Assembly: GCA_934456295.1 (NCBI GenBank)
Contig: CAKSHB010000013.1
Span: 1 to 38,937 of the forward strand
Length of the DNA: 38,937 bases
DNA from: an uncultured Clostridia bacterium
GTDB lineage: Bacteria > Bacillota > Clostridia > UBA1381 > UMGS1253
Reading direction: 5' to 3'
In this document: positions 22,892 to 31,354 of the stretch, piece after piece
Position numbering within the stretch: position 1 is the first letter of the stretch
Layout of the letters: each line of letters begins with the position of its first letter
Notes under the pieces: model-generated
The model's input: the letters and a program-made list of their open reading frames with translations, nothing else
Database searches by the model: none
What the model was told of the DNA's origin: nothing
Made by a program: the position numbers and the translations under genes

Positions 22892-25800
22892 ATGAAGAGA
22901 TTTACACAAAGATTTACTGCATTCGCTCTTTGCGTACTCATGGCGCTGCCTTTTGCGGCAAACATCAGTTTTGCGTCAGATGTGCCGAAGGCGGGTGTAA
23001 ATGAGGTGATTGAGGCAGAAAACGGACTGCTTGCCGGCGGCGCTGTCAAAATAAGCGACAGTATGGCATCGGGCGGAGCTGCGGTTAAGTTTACTGCGCT
23101 CAGCGGCGAGCCGGGAAACTGGGGCAATGCGCAGGAGTCATGGAATCCGGAGCTGTCGTTTAACTTTTACAGCGAAACGGGCGGTTCTTATGATCTTATG
23201 ATAAAATGCATGGCGCCGAACGGCGGAAGCGATTCATTTTTCTATAAAATTGGTTCGGGCGCATGGACAATGGCAGAGCCGGCAAATACATCAAGCTATG
23301 AATGGATGAAACTGAAAACTGTTTCGCTTTCGGCAGGCGATAATATTATATCCTTCCACCGCCGTGAGGCAGGGTTCAGCATTGATGCGGTAAAAATGAC
23401 AAATGAAGTCAGCTTTGATGACATTACGCCTCTGGCATGGGCGGAGCCTGCGTATAAATCGGGTAATGTATACTATCCGAGACTTCTCGATTCAAGCTCG
23501 ATAGGCTCTGTTGCAAAATTTGAGCCGAACGACAGGGTTGCTTTTATCGGCGACAGTATAACGCATGGCGGATACCATCATTCGCTTATTTTCAATTATT
23601 ACTCCACAAGATATCCCGATGCAAAGTTTTCCTATGTGAATAAAGGTATAGGCGGAGATGTTGTAAATGAGATTATATCGCGTTTAAATCATGACGTGTT
23701 TGACGCAGAGGAGAAACCGTTTAACAAAGCGGTTGTCATGATAGGAACGAACGACATGTCGCGAGGTTCGTATTTTGAGGGAAAAGAGCTTGAGGAGGGA
23801 GCGGAAAGCTCGCGTAAAGCGCTTCTGGACAAGTACGAAACCGCACTTACAAATCTTGCGCAGCAGCTTAAGTCGAAAGGGCTTGAGCAGGTTGTATTTT
23901 TGTCGTCGCCGCTGTTTGACCAGTGGCTGCCGGACGCGCTCACAAACAAGCCGACATCGGTTGACTTTAACAACGTAATACGAAAAGCAGGATCAATCGC
24001 TTATGATGTGTCGCAGAGCGCGGGATTTGAATTTGTGGATATAAATACTCCACAGACAATTGTACAGTATTATAATATGGAGAAACAGGGCGAAGGGTTC
24101 ACCTTTGTTCCCGACCGTGTGCACCCGAATGAGGTTGGTCATTACATAATGACTTATGCATTTCTGAGAGCACAGGGCGAAAGCGGCGAGGTTGCAAGCG
24201 TTGACATTGACGTTGCGGCTCAGGCGGCAAATGCGTCAAATGCGGCTGTATCGGAGCTTTCCGCAAGCAGCAATGCGGTTGCGTACAAATATAAGGCAAA
24301 TGCACTGCCGCTGGGCGCCGACAGTACCTACAGAGCAGTTGAGAAGCTTTTGCCGATAACAGATGAGCTTAACCGCGAAACGATAAAAGTAAGCGGTTTA
24401 AATGACGGCGTATATGATATAAAGATGGACGGTACGGTTGTTATGCAGGCAACTGCCGCACAGCTTGCCGAGGGCGTGAATATAGCTGATAAAAAGAACA
24501 ATCCGGCGCAGCAGCAGTCACTAAAGCTTCTTGCAATCACAAAACAGCGCCGTGCTCTTGAGGCGGGGCTGAGAGATTTTGTAGGAAGAGAAATAGATTA
24601 CATATCAAAGTATAAGCTTAACCCGACAAGCAAAGATACGCTTATAAGCTCGGCGCAATCGTGGATTGCGGCAAATCCGTCGAGCACAAGCGATATAGCG
24701 CTTCTTAACACGTATATTTCGGATAAAAATTCGGAACAAACTATTCTTGCAAACCTTGAAAAATATGAGCAGGCAGTTTATGACAGAAACAAAACCTCAC
24801 AGCGCCTTGTCGTTATCGAGCCTTCGACTGCAACAGAGGCCTTGCAGGCAAAATCGGTTTATTTTGACTATGAGCTGCCGGAAAATACGCTCATGATAAA
24901 ACCGCGCAGTGCGGCAAGAAATGTATCTCTTGAAAGAATTACATTCTCCGATGCAAACGGAGAAATCGCTACAATGCCATCGGCAGGAACAAAAATAACT
25001 GCGGCAGCAACGCTTAAAAACAACACCGACAGAGATATTGACGCGGTTTTGTGGGTCGGCACATATAACGGAAATAAGCTTGTGAGCGTTTCGACACAGA
25101 AAGCAAGCATCGGAGCAGGCGCAAGCGTGCCTGTGAGCACGGAGGTTACGGTCGGCAGCGGCGCAGACAGCATAAATGCGGGCGTATGGGAGGATTTTGC
25201 ATCGATGAAACCGTATGTGCCGTCGGCAGTTTTCCCGTCTGCGGAAAGCGGAATTAAAGCGGTATATGTAAACGGAGTTAAATTCAATGCATTTGATGAG
25301 ACGAAAACGGAGTATGTATGCTATATAAATAAGCTTGACACAAGAATTCCGCATGTAAATGTTACAGGCAAAAATACAAATGCCAATATAAGCGTTACAC
25401 AGGCGCCGGCAATTGGCGGAAGCGCTGTTATAACAACGCCTTCGGCTGAATACAGAATAAGATTTGAAAATGAGCCGCTTCCCGTTTTAAGCTCGATTGC
25501 GGTTGACGGCACGGCTGTGGAAAACTTCTCTCCCACAAGGTACTCATATGTTGTATCGCTTGAGGGAGAAGGAGCGTCGACTATATCGGCAACAGCGCCC
25601 GAGGGCATTGATGTAGAAATAACACAGCCGACGGAAACAAACAAAACGGCAACAATTGTTACAACATCGCCTTTCGGCTATAAAAGAACATATACGGTAA
25701 ATATATCCAAAATAGCTATCGGTACGCCGGGCACACTTTCAAACATCAAATGGAAGGGGTCTGGCGCAGGCACAAAAGTAAAAACTGTACCGAGTCTTGG

Positions 25801-28800
25801 CGCACCAAAGCCGGCAAATTACTATGACGATACAAAAACTGCGCAGGAAATGCTTGCGGCAGCGGCGGCAGATAATGTATTTCTTGACGGTAACAGCTAT
25901 GAATTCTATTCAAACCGTCCGCTTAACAATATGTGGACAACAAATGTAAACAATTACTTTGGCTATAATACGCAGTTTATGTATGCCGAAAAAGACGGTT
26001 CAATCCTCATGGATAAGCTTGTTACGAGATTTGTTAAGCCCGACAGGGATTGTCCGGCAGGATATACGGGCGATTTGTCAAAGATTTTTGAATTTGATAT
26101 AGACAAAGGCGCAACGGTATACATTACAACATCGGGCGAGGGTTCATACATAAAGACGCGCAGCGACTGGACACATGAGTACAATGTGGCAAAATATGCT
26201 CTTTCGAGTCCGTCGTATGAAGATAAAGCATATGATGACAACGGTAAAACATATTATGCAAGAATACCCACAGGATCAACGGTGACGGCTGAGGTTGCAC
26301 GGGGTCATGTATACTACAAGCACTACGAAGCCGGTTCGCATGTGGAAATTCCTTCATATAACGACGCTACGGCAGATTCATACAGAAACAGCGCAATATT
26401 TATTGTATGGGACGAATGTAACAGAGAGTCCGAAATATACAATATCTATGCAGACGGAACCGCTATTGAGAATTTTGATAAAAATACGCTCAGCTATACG
26501 CTCAGAGTTGCAGACGGCAGCGCTGTCCCGACAATCAGCGTGAGCGCAACTGCCGGCGCCGAGGCGGAAATTACGCAGGCAGCGTCGCTTTCCGACAGCG
26601 CAACAGTTACGGCATGCGGCAAAACCTATACAATAAGCTTTGTAACGGTAAGCAAAGAGCCGGGCACAATATCAAACGTAAAATATAAAGGCAAAGCAAC
26701 AACCGCCGTATACGGTGTACCGAGCATCGGCATTGACCCGCCCGATTTGTACACGGGAAAAACCAATGATGAGCGTGTTGCGGCAGTTAAGGCGCTTGCA
26801 GGCTCACAGTATGATACAAACGCATATGCGGTGGGTTCAAACCGCGGACTGTCGGGCTGCTTTGGTAATGCATTTAACGGATATTACGGTTACAACGGAC
26901 GCTTTACATATGCACATACCGCAAATATCGGAAAAACACTCTACGGCGCAAATGTAACGCGTTTGTATAAGAACGATAATGACGCGCCTACAGCGGCGAC
27001 GGCAGAAAAGATTTATGAATTTACGGTTGATAAGCCGGCGACGATATATATTTCAACATCGTCATCAAGAAATGCGCAGAATACAGTGGAGGCACGCAGC
27101 GCATACATTGAAGGGCTTAACAAGGGCTGGAAGTATGAATATAATGTAAGCAAATACTTCATGAATGTTTGGAACTGCGAATATGCTACGGCATCAAACG
27201 GCGATAAGGCTGCGGTTCCGAACGGTAGAACGGCAGGCGATTGGCTTTCGTCGGGAAGTGTGTATTATAAGCATTTCAATGCAGGCGAGAATGTAGAAAT
27301 TCCTGCATTCAGCGAAACCGACTCGGATATAAGAATGAGCGTATTTGCAGTATGGGACAACTGCAATGATGAGGCGAAGATATTCGGTATTACGGCTGAC
27401 GGAAAAGAAATCGCAGGCTTTGATGAAAACACACTGATGTATACGGTAAACATTGAAGAGGGCGCGTCTGTGCCTGTTATAGACGCGGTTGCAACAGCGG
27501 GGGCAAATGCGTCGGTTGTTCAGGCGGCGTCGCTTTCCGACAGCGCAACAGTTACGGCATGCGGCAAAACCTATACAATAAAATTCAATGTAATTGCGCC
27601 GAATATGGAGCTTTCGTCGCTGACGGTTGACGGTGAGCTTATCGACGGTTTTGAAGCGTCGAAGAAGGATTACATATATACGGTTGAGCGCGGCGTGATG
27701 ACTATGCCGAAGATTAATGCGGTTCCGTCGCTCAGCACAAGAACGGCAGAGGTTACATATCCTGTAAAAATGCCCGGAACGGCAAAAATTACGGTAAAAT
27801 CCGACTCGGGCGCAAGCAAAGTATATACAGTAAATATAGTAAAAACAGGTACGCCGGGCGCTGTGTCTAATATATATGCAGGAGGCGCGGCAACAACGGC
27901 GGTTACGGCAGTTCCGTCACTTGGAATTGACCCTGTTGATATGTATAATGCGTTTGAAACGGACGAAGAGAGAATTGCGGCGATTAAGGCGCATGATTCG
28001 TCAGTCAACCCGTATTACTATACAGACGCAAGATATGCACAGTATACAGACCGCTGGCCGGGGACGGCATGGGACAACAAAAACTCGGATAATGTATATG
28101 GCGGCAATGTTGAGTTCACATATATGAACCACAAAGACTCGATATTTATATCGCCCGATGTTACGAGATTGTATAAATCGACCTCTGATCCTTCCGGAAC
28201 GGAGGATAAGGCGGCAAAATCGTATGAGTTTAATATAAGCAAGGACGCAACTGTCTATATTACGACAGGCGCCGCAAGCGACTTTATAGCTTCGCAGGGC
28301 TGGACATATGCAAATGACAGCAAATACAGAGTATACTATCCGTCATTTAAAACGGCAAGCGACGGAACGTACAGATATACAATACCGACAGGCGGAGTAA
28401 CTGCACTGGGAAATGCAAACGGAAATGTGTACTATAAGCATTTTACAAAGAACGAAAGAGTATCCGTTCCCGCATTTGCAATCAATGAAAGCTACAGAAA
28501 GACGAACGTGTTTATTGTATGGGACGATTGCAATGACGAAAGAAATATATACGGCATGTATTACACAGACGGCGAAACGGTAAACAAAATCAATTTCGAT
28601 AAAGATACAAAGACCTATAACATAACGCTTCCCATAGGAACAACAAAGGTTCCTGCTGTGGAAATGTCCGCGACAAAACCTGTCGGCGCACAGGTGAACG
28701 CACCGTCCGAGTTTACAAACGGCAAAGCGGTTGTGACTGTAAGAGCTGAGGCTGAAAAAGGGATTGTGTCAACATACACAATAAACTTTTTTGTCGATGT

Positions 28801-31153
28801 AGCGGCAGCGGACGATACAAGACTGAAAAGTGTGAGCGAAAACGGCACGGCAGTTGAAGATTTTGATATGTATATGAGGGAATATTATAAAGAACTTGCC
28901 TATGGCACAGAGTATCCGACTCTTGCTGCTGAAGCAAACAGCGCATTATCGTCGGTATCTGTCGTAAATCCCTCAGACGAGAACAACGGTGTCGGAACAA
29001 TAACCGTAACAGCACAGGGCGGAGCGTCTGCTGTTTATACATTTACATACAAAAAGCTCGATTATGTGCCTGCAAGCGCAAGCATAATGCCGATAAAGAA
29101 CGGATTTAAAAGCATAGTTACAATAGTGCATGATGACGGCGACATATCGGTAACAATGCCGTATCTGTCGAAGGAAATGGAAAGAAATAACCTGAAAACC
29201 ACTGTCGCGCTGATTGGTTCAAACGTTTTGAATAATGACGGCAGTATAAAAACCTCCGCGGCGGCAAGCTGGCAGAAATATTTTGATACGGGAAGATTTA
29301 ACCTTGCAAACCATAGCTGGCACCATACATACTGGGGACAGAGTGACGAAGCTGAAACGGGAACGACAAGCGACGGAAAATCGTTTGACCTGCCCAAAAA
29401 CTTCATGACTCAGGAAATTACAGTCTCGGGCGAAAAGCTGCGTGAGGCATTCCCGAACGAACGCGTGCTTGCATTTGTAAAGCCCGGATTTACTTTCCCG
29501 ACAGGCAAGCCTCAGGTGAGCGAATATGCAACGGAGAAGATGAAGGAAAGCTACATCTGTATGAGAAATACGGGAGGAGTTTCTCCGAACACAATTCCTC
29601 CGGCAAACTGGTTCAATATGGCAAGCCTTATGGTAAATACAAACGACGATTATACGGACAAAAATAACCATACGGCAGCATATTGGATAGATGAAGTTGA
29701 CAGGACGATTGCAAATAACGGCTGGCTGGTATTTCTGTTCCACAACATACGTCCGGACGGACAGGAGGGCGGTCTGACGGTTGCACAGAGCAGAGCGACA
29801 ATGCTGTTTGAGGCGCTCGGCGACAGAGCCGCAAACGGCGACGTATGGTGCGCATACCTTGATGAGGCGGCAATGTATGTCAAAGAGGCACAGACAGCAA
29901 AAGCTGTTGCAAAGGACTATACCAACAGTGAAGGCAAAATAACAATATCGGTAACCGACGGCGTAAGCATGCTTGACGGTAATGGCAAAGAAATCTATAA
30001 TTACCCCGTAACAGTAAAGGTGCAGGTACCTGACGGCTGGACATATGCAAAAACTGTTCAGGACGGCAGAGTTGAAGTCACAAAGACATTTGCTGAGAAC
30101 GGAAAAACATATGCATATGCAAATGTTGTGCCCGATATCGCCGAGGCAGCACTTACACAGGCGGACAGCGCTGTATATGTTGAGTCGATAAGTGTTGACG
30201 GTATAGCAATAGACGGTTTTGACAGTGCAAAGTATGACTACGAAATAACACTTCCGGCAGGTACGACAGAAGCGCCTATTGTAACGGCACAGTATGCCGG
30301 CGGAGAGTGCAGCATAACGCAGGCAGCGCTTGATGAGGACGGTTTCGGCAGCGCGAAGGTTTCGATTGAGGCTGACGGACAGAACTTTGTTTACACAGTC
30401 CGCTTTAAGACCGATAAAACGGGTACAGGGCCCGTCGTACTTCTAAAGTTTGACGATATGCGCGAGGGCGCACAGGTAAGAGGCGCGATTAAAAGAGCTG
30501 CCGCATACGTAAACTCAAAAGGCGGTCATGCAAACATAGGTGTGATAGCGGTATCGCTTGAAGATGACGGCACAAAAGACAGCTATTACAGCGATATAAA
30601 GCAGCTTATCGCAGACGGCAATGAGATATGGAACCACGGCTACTATCATAACGCTTCCGCAGCCGCAGCGGCGGGCTATTCTGCCGAATTTTACGGCGGC
30701 ACATACGATGAGCAGAAGGCGCAGCTTGATAATGCAAATAAACTTTTGCTGGAAAAATGCGGCTATACAGTGACGGCGTTCGGCGCACCGGGCAATCGGA
30801 CCGACGATACAACAAAACAAGCGCTTGCGGCTACACCGCAGATAAAGGCGACATATTTCGGACCGGGCGGTGTTGACGGTGTTACGGATTTGAGCAATTC
30901 GATAGAATTTGAACAGTCGGGAACGGTTGACGGTACATGGAAAACATGGCTTGTATATAAGAGCTTTGTTGCGGCATACGAAGAGGCAGCGGCAAAAAAT
31001 CCCGATTATATCGTAATGCAGTCACATCCGCTGATGTGGGGCTCGGACGAAAATTCAATCCACTTTAAGATATTTAAAGACCAGATTGATTATATGCTTT
31101 CGCGCGGAGCAAGATTTATGACAGCAAACGAATATCTTGAAACGATTAAATAG
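22892..31153 (+). CDS. Giant secreted multidomain esterase: CBM-like, SGNH hydrolase, cadherin-like sandwiches, two CE4 domains
   Basis: A 2,753-residue exoprotein; ATG 22892 follows GGGAGG. Order: signal peptide (1-29); CBM6/35-like domain (about 35-170); SGNH/GDSL hydrolase (about 210-430) with Ser222 (GDSIT), GTND at 285-288 and the Asp408/His411 pair, resembling acetyl-ester hydrolases of plant polysaccharides; helical segment (about 540-650); sandwich domains (about 675-940); three unrecognised modules (about 945-1180, 1256-1495, 1652-1885) alternating with cadherin-like sandwiches. First CE4-like domain about 2065-2335 (HDDGD 2080-2084, HSWHH 2141-2145); second about 2511-2753 (FDDM 2520-2523, HGYYH 2582-2586), with the metal-binding Asp-His-His pattern kept in both. 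No anchor (LPXTG, SLH, dockerin) is visible. It probably removes acetyl groups from complex polysaccharide outside the cell; exact substrates are unknown. Confidence 0.92.
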   Translation: MKRFTQRFTAFALCVLMALPFAANISFASDVPKAGVNEVIEAENGLLAGGAVKISDSMASGGAAVKFTALSGEPGNWGNAQESWNPELSFNFYSETGGSYDLMIKCMAPNGGSDSFFYKIGSGAWTMAEPANTSSYEWMKLKTVSLSAGDNIISFHRREAGFSIDAVKMTNEVSFDDITPLAWAEPAYKSGNVYYPRLLDSSSIGSVAKFEPNDRVAFIGDSITHGGYHHSLIFNYYSTRYPDAKFSYVNKGIGGDVVNEIISRLNHDVFDAEEKPFNKAVVMIGTNDMSRGSYFEGKELEEGAESSRKALLDKYETALTNLAQQLKSKGLEQVVFLSSPLFDQWLPDALTNKPTSVDFNNVIRKAGSIAYDVSQSAGFEFVDINTPQTIVQYYNMEKQGEGFTFVPDRVHPNEVGHYIMTYAFLRAQGESGEVASVDIDVAAQAANASNAAVSELSASSNAVAYKYKANALPLGADSTYRAVEKLLPITDELNRETIKVSGLNDGVYDIKMDGTVVMQATAAQLAEGVNIADKKNNPAQQQSLKLLAITKQRRALEAGLRDFVGREIDYISKYKLNPTSKDTLISSAQSWIAANPSSTSDIALLNTYISDKNSEQTILANLEKYEQAVYDRNKTSQRLVVIEPSTATEALQAKSVYFDYELPENTLMIKPRSAARNVSLERITFSDANGEIATMPSAGTKITAAATLKNNTDRDIDAVLWVGTYNGNKLVSVSTQKASIGAGASVPVSTEVTVGSGADSINAGVWEDFASMKPYVPSAVFPSAESGIKAVYVNGVKFNAFDETKTEYVCYINKLDTRIPHVNVTGKNTNANISVTQAPAIGGSAVITTPSAEYRIRFENEPLPVLSSIAVDGTAVENFSPTRYSYVVSLEGEGASTISATAPEGIDVEITQPTETNKTATIVTTSPFGYKRTYTVNISKIAIGTPGTLSNIKWKGSGAGTKVKTVPSLGAPKPANYYDDTKTAQEMLAAAAADNVFLDGNSYEFYSNRPLNNMWTTNVNNYFGYNTQFMYAEKDGSILMDKLVTRFVKPDRDCPAGYTGDLSKIFEFDIDKGATVYITTSGEGSYIKTRSDWTHEYNVAKYALSSPSYEDKAYDDNGKTYYARIPTGSTVTAEVARGHVYYKHYEAGSHVEIPSYNDATADSYRNSAIFIVWDECNRESEIYNIYADGTAIENFDKNTLSYTLRVADGSAVPTISVSATAGAEAEITQAASLSDSATVTACGKTYTISFVTVSKEPGTISNVKYKGKATTAVYGVPSIGIDPPDLYTGKTNDERVAAVKALAGSQYDTNAYAVGSNRGLSGCFGNAFNGYYGYNGRFTYAHTANIGKTLYGANVTRLYKNDNDAPTAATAEKIYEFTVDKPATIYISTSSSRNAQNTVEARSAYIEGLNKGWKYEYNVSKYFMNVWNCEYATASNGDKAAVPNGRTAGDWLSSGSVYYKHFNAGENVEIPAFSETDSDIRMSVFAVWDNCNDEAKIFGITADGKEIAGFDENTLMYTVNIEEGASVPVIDAVATAGANASVVQAASLSDSATVTACGKTYTIKFNVIAPNMELSSLTVDGELIDGFEASKKDYIYTVERGVMTMPKINAVPSLSTRTAEVTYPVKMPGTAKITVKSDSGASKVYTVNIVKTGTPGAVSNIYAGGAATTAVTAVPSLGIDPVDMYNAFETDEERIAAIKAHDSSVNPYYYTDARYAQYTDRWPGTAWDNKNSDNVYGGNVEFTYMNHKDSIFISPDVTRLYKSTSDPSGTEDKAAKSYEFNISKDATVYITTGAASDFIASQGWTYANDSKYRVYYPSFKTASDGTYRYTIPTGGVTALGNANGNVYYKHFTKNERVSVPAFAINESYRKTNVFIVWDDCNDERNIYGMYYTDGETVNKINFDKDTKTYNITLPIGTTKVPAVEMSATKPVGAQVNAPSEFTNGKAVVTVRAEAEKGIVSTYTINFFVDVAAADDTRLKSVSENGTAVEDFDMYMREYYKELAYGTEYPTLAAEANSALSSVSVVNPSDENNGVGTITVTAQGGASAVYTFTYKKLDYVPASASIMPIKNGFKSIVTIVHDDGDISVTMPYLSKEMERNNLKTTVALIGSNVLNNDGSIKTSAAASWQKYFDTGRFNLANHSWHHTYWGQSDEAETGTTSDGKSFDLPKNFMTQEITVSGEKLREAFPNERVLAFVKPGFTFPTGKPQVSEYATEKMKESYICMRNTGGVSPNTIPPANWFNMASLMVNTNDDYTDKNNHTAAYWIDEVDRTIANNGWLVFLFHNIRPDGQEGGLTVAQSRATMLFEALGDRAANGDVWCAYLDEAAMYVKEAQTAKAVAKDYTNSEGKITISVTDGVSMLDGNGKEIYNYPVTVKVQVPDGWTYAKTVQDGRVEVTKTFAENGKTYAYANVVPDIAEAALTQADSAVYVESISVDGIAIDGFDSAKYDYEITLPAGTTEAPIVTAQYAGGECSITQAALDEDGFGSAKVSIEADGQNFVYTVRFKTDKTGTGPVVLLKFDDMREGAQVRGAIKRAAAYVNSKGGHANIGVIAVSLEDDGTKDSYYSDIKQLIADGNEIWNHGYYHNASAAAAAGYSAEFYGGTYDEQKAQLDNANKLLLEKCGYTVTAFGAPGNRTDDTTKQALAATPQIKATYFGPGGVDGVTDLSNSIEFEQSGTVDGTWKTWLVYKSFVAAYEEAAAKNPDYIVMQSHPLMWGSDENSIHFKIFKDQIDYMLSRGARFMTANEYLETIK
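26582..26636 (+). repeat. 55-nt exact repeat, copy 1
   Basis: Identical over 55 bases to 27527-27581, in the same frame, encoding the end of a cadherin-like sandwich (SLSDSATVTACGKTYTI). Surrounding module sequence is much more diverged. Confidence 0.9.
27527..27581 (+). repeat. 55-nt exact repeat, copy 2
   Basis: Second copy of the exact repeat at 26582-26636; the copies are 945 bases apart, close to the length of one module plus sandwich. Confidence 0.9.
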
Positions 31154-31173
31154 GCATAATATCCGAATGGACT

Positions 31174-31208
31174 AAAAAAGACACCGTATAAAATACGGTG
31201 TCTTTTTT
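31174..31208 (+). terminator. Terminator of the giant esterase gene
   Basis: A 16-bp perfect stem (31174-31189 with 31193-31208; core GACACCGTAT/ATACGGTGTC) with an AAA loop, ending in six T. It lies 20 bases after the stop codon and insulates the efflux operon downstream. Confidence 0.92.
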
Positions 31209-31314
31209 GTGCGGAAAATTTTGTGCACAGAATATTTATATAAAGAAAAAATGCACGGCTTTAATTTTATTTTAATAAAGGGCGCTTATAATTGTAACAA
31301 CGGACACAGTTACG

Positions 31315-31330
31315 GGCGCTTTTTTGCGCC
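31315..31330 (+). promoter_or_regulatory. Short hairpin in the adaptor leader
   Basis: GGCGC, six T, GCGCC. It lies in the leader of the efflux operon, just upstream of the ribosome-binding site. Too small to assign a role. Confidence 0.25.
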
Positions 31331-31354
31331 GAATATAATTCGGGAGGCATGAAA

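Noticed and set aside
31155..31354. GTAAC/GTTAC and GGGCGC repeats in the efflux leader as a riboswitch
   Set aside because: Pairings are only five bases, there is no terminator or sequestering structure, and no known class is matched.
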